Part shown: in pieces, positions 32,201-43,175 of the stretch
Position numbering within the stretch: the stretch's first letter is position 1
Layout of the letters: each line of letters starts with the position of its first letter
From: Mesodorylaimus sp. YZB2_4
Taxonomy: Eukaryota > Nematoda > Enoplea > Dorylaimida > Dorylaimidae
Direction: 5' to 3'
Length of the DNA: 64,000 bases
NCBI GenBank assembly: GCA_030248295.1
Contig: JASANH010001015.1
Coordinates: forward strand, 93,065 to 157,064
Notes under the pieces: generated by a model
Seen by the model: the letters and a program-made list of their open reading frames with translations, nothing else
What the model was told of the DNA's origin: nothing
Databases searched by the model: none
Made by a program: the position numbers and the translations under genes

Positions 32201-35200
32201 GCATCAAGTATGTCTGACATCAGCACCCGTACCACAGAAAGCAGATAGAGCTAGGGGGTTAACGGATAGGATTACCGATTGGTAATGAGTAGAGGTAGAG
32301 ACAGGCCTACCGCTACCACTAAATGCGGGTAGGGAAAAGATAGCACTATCTGATCATTGCTGCCAGCAATCCATTACGTTTTTCTGTTGAACTGCGCTAA
32401 TAAGTCTGCACTTGGAGGGAAACGGGTTTTTCTACCCATCATCAGTGGCTAAGGCTGCCATTGTTCCGCATTCAGATAGGCCGGTTATCTTATCCTATCC
32501 ACCGTCTGTCATCCTATGCAGCCGTCTCATCTTTTGCGCGCTCTTTCGTGTTGATTTCCTTCCCTGCCTGATGGCTACCCTCCTCCAGAGCAGGGTAGCC
32601 AAATGATAGGGTAGACACCTGCCTCTACCAATTGGCTCCCTCTACCTACTCTTTCCGTGGTACTGGTAGCGGTGAGGGTAGCCCTGGATCCAACCTCGAG
32701 GTAGGCCTATCTTCACCACAGGGTACCCCCTACCTGCTTTGTGTGGTACGGCCTCAGCTTAGAAGGGCGAGCAAGTTTGTAGTTGGGATATTGCAATTTA
32801 CATAAGCGTTCGTTCGGGATCACTTTTTTCGGGATCGGGATCGGGATCGGGATTCGCTCAATCCCGGACGGGATCGGGATCGGGATTCGCTCAATCCCGG
32901 ACGGGATCGGGACCGGGATCGGGACCGGGATCGGGATCGGGATCGGGATCGGGATTCGCTCAATCCCGGACGGGATCGGGATCGGGATTCGCTCAATCCC
33001 GGACGGGATCGGGACCGGGATCGGGATTTTTAAAAAATTATTCCACTTTTAATTCGATGTGGGTAACTTACAACCCGCCCCAAGTATTCAGCAAATAGCG
33101 AGCTAAAAACTTTTTCGCGCAGTATTTATCGTGGCATTCAGAATCGTGCAAGCAAAAAGACCTAGAATTAGTCACAAATTAGCAAACAAATCCCTCACTT
33201 CATCTTCACCAGTTCAATCATCCACCAAAGTTTTTCCAGCTTACCCTTTGGGAACACTCCCTTCCCGATCCCTTCCTCTCCCCTTCCCCTTCTTCACACA
33301 TCTCCACAACATTTAATCCCGACCATTTTTTATCGGGATCGGGTTCGGGAGGGGCGATCCCGACTGGGATCGGGATCCCGAACGAACGCTAATTTACATA
33401 GTCTACGGGCCCGAGATTTTGGGCTTCCAGAATGATTCTTATTGCTCTTTAATGGAAGCATAGCTTGCGGAATTGAAAAAACTGCATGTTTAAGGATGGG
33501 GATCTGACCAAAATTCGAATTTCCCGCCGAAAAGTTTGAATTTTTCTGAACGTTAAAAAATTATCGGTTTTATCGGCCGATAATTGCGTCATCGGTTATC
33601 GATTATTGGCCGATACCGATAATTGCCTTATCGGTCGAACCTGGGCTAGAATGCTTGGAGTTGGCTCGCTTTGTGACCAAGGGTCTTGGATTCACGTCAG
33701 TTCGATTCCTAGGGTGGTCACGGACTAGGTTTTGGATGCTGCGCTGGATGGGGGGGGGTGAGTGGGGAGCCAGGGTAGGGAGTGGGTGAATCCTGGTGGA
33801 CTTGGTGAGCAATAAACAGGGCAGGTAAACTGTTGAATGGAGGACTGTGAATGGCTGCATTCGGAGACTTCAAATTTCGAATCGCCCATCTGGCTGAAGT
33901 CGACAAAAGTCGTTTGGAAGTTTAAGAGAGCTTTATTCATTCGCTGTGAATGATCTACACCCGACTCTGAGTAGCCAACAAATGTACATAGAGCTAATAA
34001 CTTCATTTCCTTGGATAATTTTTTATGCAGTATTTATCATTGCATTCAAAATTAGGCAAGGAAAAAGGCGTAGAATCAATTAGCAATTGGCGAATGCCTT
34101 CCTTCCTCTCGATCAGTTTAATTATCCACCAAATTTCCTCCAGCTTCCTCTTCTGAAACATTCCCTTCCTCCCCCCCTCTGAGACATCTCCACAACATTC
34201 AGTCCTGACTGGGATCGAGTTCGGGAGGGACGATGCCGAACGAACGTTACCGAAGCGACACCATTTGTTTCTGTTATGTCGTTGGTATATTTTGTGGAAG
34301 GAAGCAGTTGAAGTCCAATACGTGATGAGAAATCAGGGAAAAATGGAATTTTTGTCTAAAAAACCTAGAAAAATCTTTCCAATTTTTGTATGAACCATGA
34401 GAAAGTTGTTGATGGTCCGTCTGTGCATGTGCCCATGGAGGCAAGTCCCCTCTGGCCCGTTTGAAAAGACCCTACTCAGCATTTTGAGCTTGGCCACACT
34501 TGGAGTTGGCTTTTAGTCGGGTAGAACGGTCAGTTTTCTCGCCTGATCTCATCCCGGCGGACGTCATGTCATGTCATATTTTATCCATAGCCAAGCACCT
34601 TGGCATTTTTTGGTGATAAATCCTGTCTTGAATCAAAAGAGTAAAAAAGTCTTTTTTTCAGCTGGAAAAATGAAACAATCTGTTTTATTGATGAGTATGT
34701 TGAAAGAATCGGACGTGATTCGAAGTCATCCAGAGCTGTCGAGGGGCGGGCGCTGGAAACCGGACAAGTGTAGAGCTAGATACAAGGTGAGTGGTGGAGA
34801 GTTTTGGGGGTAAGGGATCGAATAGATAGCCAATATCCAACTGGATATATCCGATAATTGGATATCTAAAAAAATTTTTTAAGGCTAAACATTTCTTGGA
34901 TATACTCTAATAAGCTGATTTTTTCATTAAATTAGTATTTTTTAAAAGAAAATACAGCAGAGACCTTTTGAAAAGGGTTTTTTTCCACACTGATTGTCCA
35001 GCATCGACTGACCCGCCAATCCAGGCCGGATCGGAATTTTGAATTCCCGCCAAAATATCCTTCAACCCGTCGCCTCCCGATCGCGGGAAACACAAATTAG
35101 CAGGGGCAATACAATGTTTGCTCGAGTGGCCTCAGATCCGGGTCGGTCGATGATGGTGAGTTTCCTTAAAAAATCAAAATTAATTGAGTGGCACAAAAAA

Positions 35201-38200
35201 AGGGCGAAATTTTTTGTGAACACATTGAAAAACTGGTAGCTCGAATGAAGAGCCACTAAGTCTAGAGCCTGAGACTGGCTAGTTCAAGATTGGTTCTAAT
35301 CAAGAAAGCAACAAAATTGGGCAATTTTTTAATAAAATATTTAAATCAAGAAACGGAAACATAATGAAAAATAGAAGGTCCGAGGTGGAGTCGAACCCGC
35401 ACCTATGAGATTAATAGTTTCTCGAGGGAACGGATGTGTTATTTGTTGTATTTAAAAACTGTCAAAAATACTCAAACGAGATGAGACTGCGTGATTTAGT
35501 GAGCCAGACTGGCCGATGGGAAAAATGTGTGCCTTCACTTATTTTGTGGGAAGGGGGTACTCCCCTGGCTGAGCGCCTGGATTTGCGATCCGTGGAATTG
35601 TGAATCTGAGGGGTGAGGGTTCGACTCCCGCTTAGGGTTCATGTTTTTGTTTCTTGAAATGTAGGATTGTTAGGCCTGCCAGCGAGGGGATAAGTCATTT
35701 GGAATTGGATGACGAAACTAATGAGCTGGATGAAGAAAATGTGAATTTATTATATGCGCTCATCGTTGGCTTATAGTTTATCATGATAAACTGCATGATA
35801 CGAGGAAGGTTTAAAACTACACAAGAGGAGTAAGAATTGGAGTGAAAATAAGAGAAATCCTTGCAAATTCCCTGAAAAAAATGGAACAGGCAAATTTAGG
35901 AAGTCAATTCAAAGTAATAACGCAAAAAGTTATATTCAATTGGATAATCCGTATAGTCAATCGGATAACCCAGATGATACCCAATCAGATAATCCGGATG
36001 TACTGCAAATCAGATAATCTGCATATCCAATTCATTAATCTGGATATCCAATCGGAAAATCTGGATATCCACTCGGAAAATCTGGATATCCACTTGGATA
36101 ATCTGGATATCCACTAGGGTAATCTGGATATCCACTTAGGTAATCTAGATATCTACTCGGATAATCTGGATATCCACTTGGATAATCTGGATATCCAATT
36201 GAATAATCTGGATATCCACTTGGGTAATTTGGATATCCACTTGGATAATCTGGATATCCACTTGGATAATTTGGATATCCACTTGGATAATCTGGATATC
36301 CACTTGGGTAATCTGGATATCCAATTGAATAATCTGGATATCCAATTGAATAATCTGGATATCCACTTGGGTAATCTGGATATCCACTTGGATAATCTGG
36401 ATATCCACTTGGATAATCTGGATATCCACTTGGATAATCTGGATATCCACTTGGATAATCTGGATATCCACTTGGATAATTTGGATATCCACTTGGATAA
36501 TTTGGACATCCACTTGGATAATCCAGATATTTAATCGGATAACCCAGATATTCAATAAGATGATGCGGATGTACTGCACAGTTGGATAATCTGGATATTT
36601 TATGGGATAATCCAGATATGTAATCTTATTACTCGGATATCCAATCAGATAATCGGGATGTTCTGCACAATTGGATAATTTGAAAATCCAATTAATAATC
36701 GGGATATTTAATCGGATAACCCAGATATCTAATCAAATAATCCGGGTGTACTGCACAGTTGAATAATTGGGATATTTAAATCGATAATCCATATATATTC
36801 AACCAGATAATCCAGATATCCAATCGGATTATCCAGATATACTGTACAGTCGGATAGTATGGATATACAATCCAATAATCTGGATATTAAAGAATTATAC
36901 GGATATGTTAGCAGATAATCCAGACTCGATATCTGGTCCGATAACTGCTTTTTAGGGGTAAGATGGTTTTTGTCATTTTAGATAGCCGTGATCGTGCCTT
37001 TCCGTGATCGACAATCGCATTTGAATCGTCTTATCGATTTTCTTATTCCAATGATGGAAAGGCAATTATTGGATTTTCGATTTATTGTAACTGAACAGGT
37101 GAGGGCTGGACTTTGGTGTCTGTGGATGGAGGGTGTAGGAAATGGTGGGAGAATGTTTATTGTTAAAGAGGTTTTTTTGGTAATTAAAAAATGGCGGGAA
37201 ATTTAAAAATGTCAGAAAAGCAGATATTGTCTGTGTTTTAGTACGGGAAAGATTTATTCAACAAAGGGCGCATAATGAATGCGGCATTTATGTTGGCGGA
37301 GAAATTGGGTGTTGATTGTGTAATATTCCACGATGTGGATATGTTTCCACAGGATGATAGGAATTTGTATTATTGTCCGAATGAACCCAAGCATTTGGGT
37401 GCCTATGTGAATACGTTAGGATACGAGTAAGTCCACGCTGCTCGGTGGTGTTTGCCATTCGAGGATGGTATTTGGACTCGGTTGCAGGTTGTGGTACGAT
37501 TACATCGTTGGAGGAGTTCTGGCCATAAATGTCGAGCATTACCGGCAAGTGAATGGCTACAGTAACATGTACTGGGCCTGGGGAGGAGAGGACGACGATA
37601 TGGGTTACAGGTGAGTACAAACGGGGGGGGGGGGGCTGGGATGAGGTGTGCAGGTGGTATGTTTTAGAATATTGGCCAATAATTTGACAATCGAGAGGCC
37701 GGAGAAAGAATACGGGACGTATACTATGCTCAAGCATGTGAAGAGACAAAGGACAGCTCCTTCGATGATGTAAGTAGAAATGGGGTGGGCTGGGAAGGAG
37801 AGAAGGGACCACTCTCAGGCGAGACATGCCAATCAATGAGGCCGCGGTGGTGCAGTGGTTCGGCATCCGTCCGCCTGTAATTAATTGGTCGTCGGTTAGG
37901 AAGGTCTGCTTGCGAATCCTACCCCTGCATAGTATTGGTAACAGTAGGACGAATCAGTACACTGGATTGGTAACTTTAGGGTGCGGGTTCGATTCCTGGT
38001 CAGGGCTAATGTTTTTGTTTTTGTTAATGGATTCTATTTTGAGCCGATTTTTTTCATCTAAAAGTTGTCAGTTAGGATCATTTTCGCTGGTGAATCTTAT
38101 CCTTAAGGCACTTCTGTCATCAAGGAAAACACTGCCGAAAATACTCATTTTGTGTGGTTTGGCATCTCAGGGGGTTACTCAATGGTCGAAACTTCTGTTG

Positions 38201-39577
38201 GGCGGTACGGTCATGACACGTGTTAAAAGGTGACTTGGAGGTTATCTAGAGTTTAAAACACCTAAATCTAAGGCAGTAATGACTATTAGGAGGTAGGGGT
38301 TCGATTCCCACTCGGCGCCAAAGTTTTTGATTTTTTTTGATACAAGTCTGAGCTATTCGTGTAATCATATGGGCCTGACTATTCAGGTGGGTTTGTCTTC
38401 AAATACCCTGAGCCATTGCATGTCATACTTCATCCATAGCTAAGAACCATAAGGCGCACTCGAGGGCGAAGGAACACATATTCGACATTCATTTTGTACC
38501 GAGGCGGGAGTCGAACCCTCCCCTCTACGCACATTGCATAGATAGTTGGTTAGCGTGAGAAACTGGTAGCTACTGGTGCAGGAACGCCGGTTTGCCCACG
38601 TGTGCCTGCATTCTGGGTTAAGAATGTGAAAGGATGCAAGAGAATGTTTTGGTGGACTAATTTATAAAAATATTTGTATTTCAGATACAAATTGCTCAAT
38701 ACGGCAAAGACACGTTGGCCGACCGATGGGCTGAGCCAAGTGGATTGGAAGGTTGTTAAGGTAAGTGCTGGTGGGATTTGTGAATTTAGTTGGTGATTTC
38801 TATGAAGGGGGATTAAGGAAGTGAAGTAGACCCCCTGTGGTTGGTATTGATCGATCCAAAACATGTGTTTTCGATAGGCATGTTTTAATAGACTGGTTTA
38901 GCGTCAGCGAAAATTTGAATTCCCGCGATTACGATGGCTGGACTGCTTATGACAATTTGGCACTTGTTGAGCAGATCTGTTTGATCTATCGATTTAAATT
39001 AATAATTGAGATCATCGCGGGCGAGTGCGATTTGAAAATTTGAATTTTCGAATTTGAAAACTTATTTTTCAATTTTTTGTAGCAATTTCTTTTCGTGTTG
39101 TTATCGTCGATAAATTTGGGTTCGTACAATTATCGATCTTAATCGTGCCAGCCGAAATTTGCCTGAGATCGCGCACAGATCTGCTTAATGCTTGATTTAT
39201 TGTCATCAGCAGTCTAAGCGGGAATTTCAAACTTAAAGTGTTCGCCGAGCCGCTGAGAAGGTCTATTGGGGCCCTAGAACAGCCAGACTGTTACGGTATG
39301 GCTATCGATGTCCGTCCGAAAGCGCAAGGAAGAACATATCAGCGCCAAAAGTGGGTGGGTGGAAGGATCTGCTAATTTACGTTATGACAAAAAATGATTC
39401 GCAGGCGTATAAAGCGCGGCAAATTTAAACTGCCCATCTAGAAGTGCCCTATGAGTTTAATAGTACTATCATTTTTAGTTGATCGTCAAGCCATTGTATT
39501 ATCATTTGTACGTTGATGTTGGCATTCCACCGGACGAGTGGCGGTACGAGAAGCCGACGAAGAAAAAGAAGAGATGA
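26265..39577 (+). CDS. B4GALT: Beta-1,4-galactosyltransferase family protein, nine exons
   Basis: Exons: 26265-26542 (or to 26611, both phase 2), 30107-30453, 34662-34786, 36982-37098, 37242-37426, 37488-37610, 37668-37769, 38685-38760, 39479-39577. All join in phase; the product is 483 or 506 residues. It is a type II Golgi membrane protein: short cytosolic tail, one helix (TLIFCAVILISYVLVTNMIG), an acidic stem, then the catalytic domain. Family motifs in order: LPLCPMPPPDL, GGRWKPDKC, VPFRDRQSHL, FHDVDMFPQDDR (DxD metal site), NKGRIMNAAF, WGGEDDDMGYR, and the end LIVKPLYYHLYVDVGIP with a KKKKR tail. It transfers galactose, or GalNAc in some invertebrate members, from the UDP sugar to terminal GlcNAc. 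The start was chosen as the first ATG before the helix. All catalytic motifs are intact, so the gene is probably functional despite its repeat-filled introns. Confidence 0.93.
27690..28920. repeat. AAACTAGTTT-rich repeat in intron 1 of the galactosyltransferase
   Basis: About 25 or more copies of ACTAGT in about 1.2 kb. Around 27860-27960 they form a 19-base tandem (GGGCAAAACTAGTTTAGTT); elsewhere spacing is irregular. The core AAACTAGTTT is its own reverse complement. Confidence 0.85.
32227..32751. mobile_element. 525-bp TIR element with GGTAGAGG-type repeats
   Basis: Left end CCGTACCACAGAAAGCAGAT and right end CTGCTTTGTGTGGTACGG are inverted repeats. The inside has repeated short words such as ACCGCTACC and GGTAG, and no ORF of note. 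Confidence 0.6.
32805..33390. mobile_element. 586-bp TIR element carrying a GGGATC minisatellite
   Basis: The ends are perfect inverted repeats AGCGTTCGTTCGGGATC / GATCCCGAACGAACGCT. The 10-bp sequence AATTTACATA flanks both sides (32795-32804, 33391-33400) as a target-site duplication. Inside, 32830-33028 is an array of GGGATC and GGGACC units with four blocks of ATTCGCTCAATCCCGGAC. A truncated copy of the non-repetitive half lies at about 34020-34246. Confidence 0.8.
34020..34246. mobile_element. Truncated copy of the GGGATC TIR element
   Basis: Follows 33110-33390 with scattered differences (TTATCCACCAAA, CATCTCCACAACATT, CCGAACGAACGTTA at the end). It lacks the minisatellite and the other terminus. 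Confidence 0.65.
35385..35650. mobile_element. Two tRNA-like fragments in intron 3
   Basis: A minus-strand GCGGGTTCGACTCC near 35390 and a plus-strand GGCTGAGCGCCTGG plus GAGGGTTCGACTCCCGC at 35565-35635 resemble Pol III B and A/B boxes. Neither folds into a full tRNA, so they are SINE pieces or tRNA pseudogenes. Confidence 0.4.
35930..36950. repeat. 21-bp satellite in intron 3 of the galactosyltransferase
   Basis: About 24 regular units with core GGATATCC and spacer ACTTGGATAAT at 36040-36530, with decayed units on both sides. Since the unit is seven codons long, both strands stay open for over 100 codons, but this follows from unit length and is not a gene. Isolated related words occur earlier at 34835-34870. 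Confidence 0.92.
37842..38330 (+). mobile_element. tRNA-like SINE fragments in intron 7
   Basis: GCCGCGGTGGTGCAGTGGTT at about 37841 is the same head as at 59418. GGGTTCGATTCCTGG at about 37985 and GGGTTCGATTCCCACTCGG at about 38300 are B-box-like. A reversed GGGAGTCGAACCCTCCC is at about 38506. No intact tRNA. Confidence 0.45.
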
Positions 39578-39579
39578 GC

Positions 39580-40850
39580 GAAAGAAACGGCGAAGAAAAT
39601 TTATCAAAAAATGTGCCAGTCGTACGAATATCATTTCAGCGCCGGTGCCGTTTTCGTGAAACCACAATTTGCGTGGAGATGGAAAGCAGCTTTTAAAAAT
39701 ACGTTCACTAGGTAAACTATTTTATTTTCGAATGCTCAGGTGTGCTGTGATGACGTACAGTACCCGTAATTGTAAAAGGAAAGAGCACTTGTTACAAGGT
39801 TAGCAATTCAATGCTGCTTACGCTCCTTTTTTATGCCGCACTTTGCGCTTTCCTTTTTGTCATTGGATTGGATTGCGATAGTCATGATTTTGCTATTTTA
39901 TGTGGTTTTTCTGTTGCGGATGAGCCAAAGTGGCTGTTTAGGGTTCTGGTATATCCTCGTTTTTGCCTTTATGGTAATTATGAGTTCTACGCACATTTTT
40001 GAGATTATAAGCTGATGTTGGTTTGTTCTTATAGAATGTATGTGTTGACACGGTGCTCAGCGGTACTTAGAGATTCTGCACCAATTGACTTGATTTGAGT
40101 GATTGAAGTGCTTTGGCCCGTGTTACGGTGAGTGTATAGATATGAGGGTCCATGCATGAGATTTTGTGTTTGTCAAAAGGTTCATGATATTATAGAATGA
40201 ATACATGAATTTACGGAGAACTAGCGAGAAAAACGACGAAAATCATTGCTTGGGGTCGACGTGGCAGCTGATGCATGATCGTCGTTCCCAACGTTGAGAG
40301 TAGCTGAAAAAAAGGAGGGAAGAAGAGAAAGGAAGATGCAAGAAAAACATTTCTTACTCGATTATAAAACAAAAATTACAGACTCGATTCTCGCATTGCT
40401 CACAGTCGTAAATGCAAAAATGACACAACGGCCGATCGCAGTTGCGACACGAGGTTTCGGCTGTGCGATCCATACACATTCGGCAAGATGATGGATTTGT
40501 GGACAATGCTTTTTGGGAGCCATTAAAAAGTTTTTTCCATGAGAGTTCTAAAAAGACTTTTTAAGCCGGCAGTTTTACTATTTTGTCCCCAAATTAGGTC
40601 AGCTAAGGCTGGCATTAGGCTTGAGCCAGCCTAAGCCTTTCTCAGCTTTTAAGCGTCGGTTGTTTGGAGAACAGATGCCATGTTTTAGGAACAAATTAGC
40701 TGGTCTAGGGAAGATAAATCTTTTTTTGAAAAGTTTCAGTGCACGCTAAAAGTGAATTGCACAAGTAATAGGAAAGGGGGCATATACTATCTGAATTATG
40801 ATTAAATTGTGCTTCATAAAAGGCTGAATCCAGAAATTTGTAAACAAAAA
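39580..40850. other. Downstream flank of the galactosyltransferase gene
   Basis: Probably 3' UTR plus intergenic DNA. A hydrophobic plus-strand ORF at 39811-40002 has no partner exon and is not supported as a gene. Confidence 0.35.
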
Positions 40851-40856
40851 AGTTAC

Positions 40857-40965
40857 CTTCCGCTGCCGTGAATCCATTTAGGCTATCATTGAATGACAAA
40901 GAATCGGCGAATCGCTTGGAAGGCGGAATGGTGTCATCCGTTTCGAGTTCTAGAGAACGTTTCAT
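40857..40965 (-). CDS. Candidate first coding exon of an unidentified gene
   Basis: An ATG at 40965 opens 36 codons (MKRSLELETDDTIPPSKRF, then a Ser/Asn-rich part ending TAAEG) up to a donor GTAACT at 40856. The KRSLE...PSKR pattern looks like the start of a nuclear protein. No convincing next exon was found; one acceptor near 40745 would add only about a dozen codons. Confidence 0.28.
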
Positions 40966-41219
40966 TTTTCTTAAAATACGAGAGCGACTACAAATTCCAA
41001 AACTTCTATCCGCAACCGCAAAAAGGATTTCCTCTTCTCGCCGGTTTTAAGATATTTAGCGCGTCTAGCAGACATCAATTATTATGAAGTAAGCAGGCTA
41101 TGAGAAAAGCGGGAATTCAAATTTTGATTACAAAAAAGACAATCAAGTCAATTACTGATCCAGTATTGATAGACCAAAAGATAAATGTGATCTGCTTGTT
41201 AATTTGTCGAGAGACTTAC

Positions 41220-41392
41220 GAAATATTGCCAGGCGCCTCTTGATTGTGTTGCTTTTTGGTTTTTCAACAGCATTCTGCCAGAAACTGTATTTTTGACAGG
41301 GTACGCTTTTTAGTTGAATGATTCCTCGAGATAAATGCTCATCACGAATAATCCCTTTGAGCCACATACAGTAGATGTTTCTACGCTGTGTA
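41220..41392 (-). CDS. Candidate internal exon of an unidentified minus-strand gene
   Basis: Open between an acceptor (GGATTTAG) and a good donor (C|GTAAGT). It encodes about 57 residues beginning TQRRNIYCMWLKGIIRDEHL, basic near the end (TIKRRLAIF). No domain recognised and neighbouring exons not found. Confidence 0.28.
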
Positions 41393-41621
41393 CTAAATCC
41401 AGCACAATAGCAAACTAGCTATTTTGAACTCCCGCCTATTCTAGACTCAGGTTCCGCAAGCAGACAACATTAGAATTTGCTATAAGCAGTTCGCAATGTG
41501 CGCTTGGCGGCATGGAAAAATTATTTGTCGACGAACACTTTCGAAAGTCGGTCGGATAGGTCTTTTCGTTAGGATATCGTAAATTTATGTAGATAGTCTT
41601 ACTGGAAATCGGGAGAAGAAG

Positions 41622-43175
41622 ATGGATGAAATTGCGACCCCGATCGATAGGCTGCCGGATAGCCTATTATTGGATATTTTGACGTATTTGGATCTGGAAT
41701 CATTATTCAGGGCAGCCAAGTAAGTTGGGAATTTTTGAGTTGCAGAGAAAGGGATTGAAAATTTGCCTTTTAAGATGGGGTCTTGAGGTGAAATATTTTC
41801 AAGGTCGGAGGAATTTCTCTCTAGTATCGGAGAAGTTTATACTTCCTTGCCCCGTTTTGAACCCAATCGCAGAGCTGCTAAATTTTGACTGCTTCCGCTG
41901 TCATATAATCAAATATCCTTGAATGTGACATTATTTCCAATCGTATTCTCGTGCTTTTTTTCGAAAAACTTGCAAAAGCTAGCAAAAAATTTTGTTTTTA
42001 GTGTCAACCATCGATTTTATCGTTTAACACAGGATAAAAGATTTTGGAAACGCGTGGATTGCATCGATTTACGTTTCTTGACATTATCTGGTTTGAAAAA
42101 GTTAATTCGTCGTCCGAGTGCCATTCATTTAACCAGTTTGCGTTGGGAAGGTTTTGTTCGTCGATCGCCCGGTTTTCAGCGAGGTTCAAGCACACGAATA
42201 CGAATGTTACACGCTGCTACACCGGCAATTTTATCGGAATTGGCACAAAGGTGTCCGAATTTGCGTGAATTACATATTATTTACGCGAATTTAGATCAAG
42301 TGACATTACTTGATTTTCCAGCCACTTTAGAATTCCTGGGTTTCGAAGGTTGCGTTGTATCGTTCGATTTTTTCGGCCCGTTGAATGATCCGAATATTTT
42401 GCCTAATTTACGAGGACTCGATTTAAATTATTGTCATAATTTATCTAGCCATTCTCGATTTAGCATCCCCGGCATTTTGTCTCGAGAAGCCTTGACTGTT
42501 TTGCAATTGAAACATTGTTTCAAATTGTCGTGTGAAGATTTGGCACGGGTTCCAATTCGATTATCGAATTTACATACGTTGAACGTCAGCGATTTGAGGT
42601 GAGTGAAGCTTTAATTGAATCTGTTCTGTTCTGTTGCTTTTTCTTTGAGACTTGAGACCAAATCACACTTCACATTTTGAAAAAAAACATCAAACCAAAA
42701 ATTGAAACAGGCTTCTAGCGATCCAGATCCAGGCCTAGGGTCTGATCACTTGATGCTTTTCCTTTTTAGCACTGTGGATGCAAATTTTATTGGAATCTTA
42801 TCGGAGAATGCGCGTTCATTGAAATGTTTGGACATGTCGTTTTGTCAGGGTGTCGATACAAGGTCTATTACGCCTTTGGCAAAATCGAACGTATGTCGAT
42901 TAGAGAAATTGTACGTGATCGAGACGAAAATCACGGACGAAGCGTTGCCGTTGTTGGCACAATATCAACCGCAATTGAGATATTTGAATATTGTCAAGAC
43001 TGGTTGCACAGCCGATGGAGTGGCCTCGTTCAGTCGATTGGTCGATTCGCGATGTCAGGTCGAGCATAAATGTACAGATGTAAGTGAGAAGATTGGAGCG
43101 TCATTTTGGTGGATTAATCCGAAAGTGAACGAGGATGTGGACGAGACGCAAGAGCCAGCTCCAATGGAATTATAG
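41622..43175 (+). CDS. F-box/LRR protein, three exons
   Basis: Exons 41622-41719, 42002-42598 and 42770-43175 join in phase 2 at both junctions; 366 residues. The N-terminus is an F-box split by intron 1: RLPDSLLLDILTYLDLESLF, then NHRFYRLTQDKRFWKRVD. Exons 2 and 3 carry leucine-rich repeats of the FBXL kind (LAQRCPNLRELHIIY, LRGLDLNYCHNL, LTVLQLKHCFKL, LKCLDMSFCQGV, LEKLYVIETKITDEAL, LRYLNIVKTGCTADG). It ends in an acidic tail (VNEDVDETQEPAPMEL). F-box proteins bind Skp1 in SCF ubiquitin ligases, with the LRRs choosing the substrate; the substrate here is unknown. Acceptors are GTTTTTAG and CTTTTTAG. The gene appears intact. Confidence 0.9.

Larger units (their letters stand above)
31318..33645. 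mobile_element. TATCGGCCGATA-rich inverted arms with nested elements
   Basis: 31321-31380 and 33555-33641 are rich in ACCGATAA/TATCGGCCGATA and are roughly inverted copies (GGCCGACCGATA against TATCGGTCGAACC). Next to the left arm is a long hairpin at about 31381-31473 with arms of about 45 bases centred on TATCGGCCGATA. Two smaller TIR elements lie between the arms. The whole is in intron 2 of the galactosyltransferase gene. Confidence 0.4.

Noticed and set aside
32783..33052. 89-codon GIGIGI repeat ORF
   Set aside because: Product of the GGGATC minisatellite, not a protein.
36145..36579. Repetitive protein ORFs on both strands (LDIHLDN and IQIIQVD repeats)
   Set aside because: They arise because the satellite unit is 21 bases; no start context, domain or splice evidence.
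35930..36950. Possible CRISPR array
   Set aside because: Units are contiguous without unique spacers, and the DNA is eukaryotic; it is a satellite.
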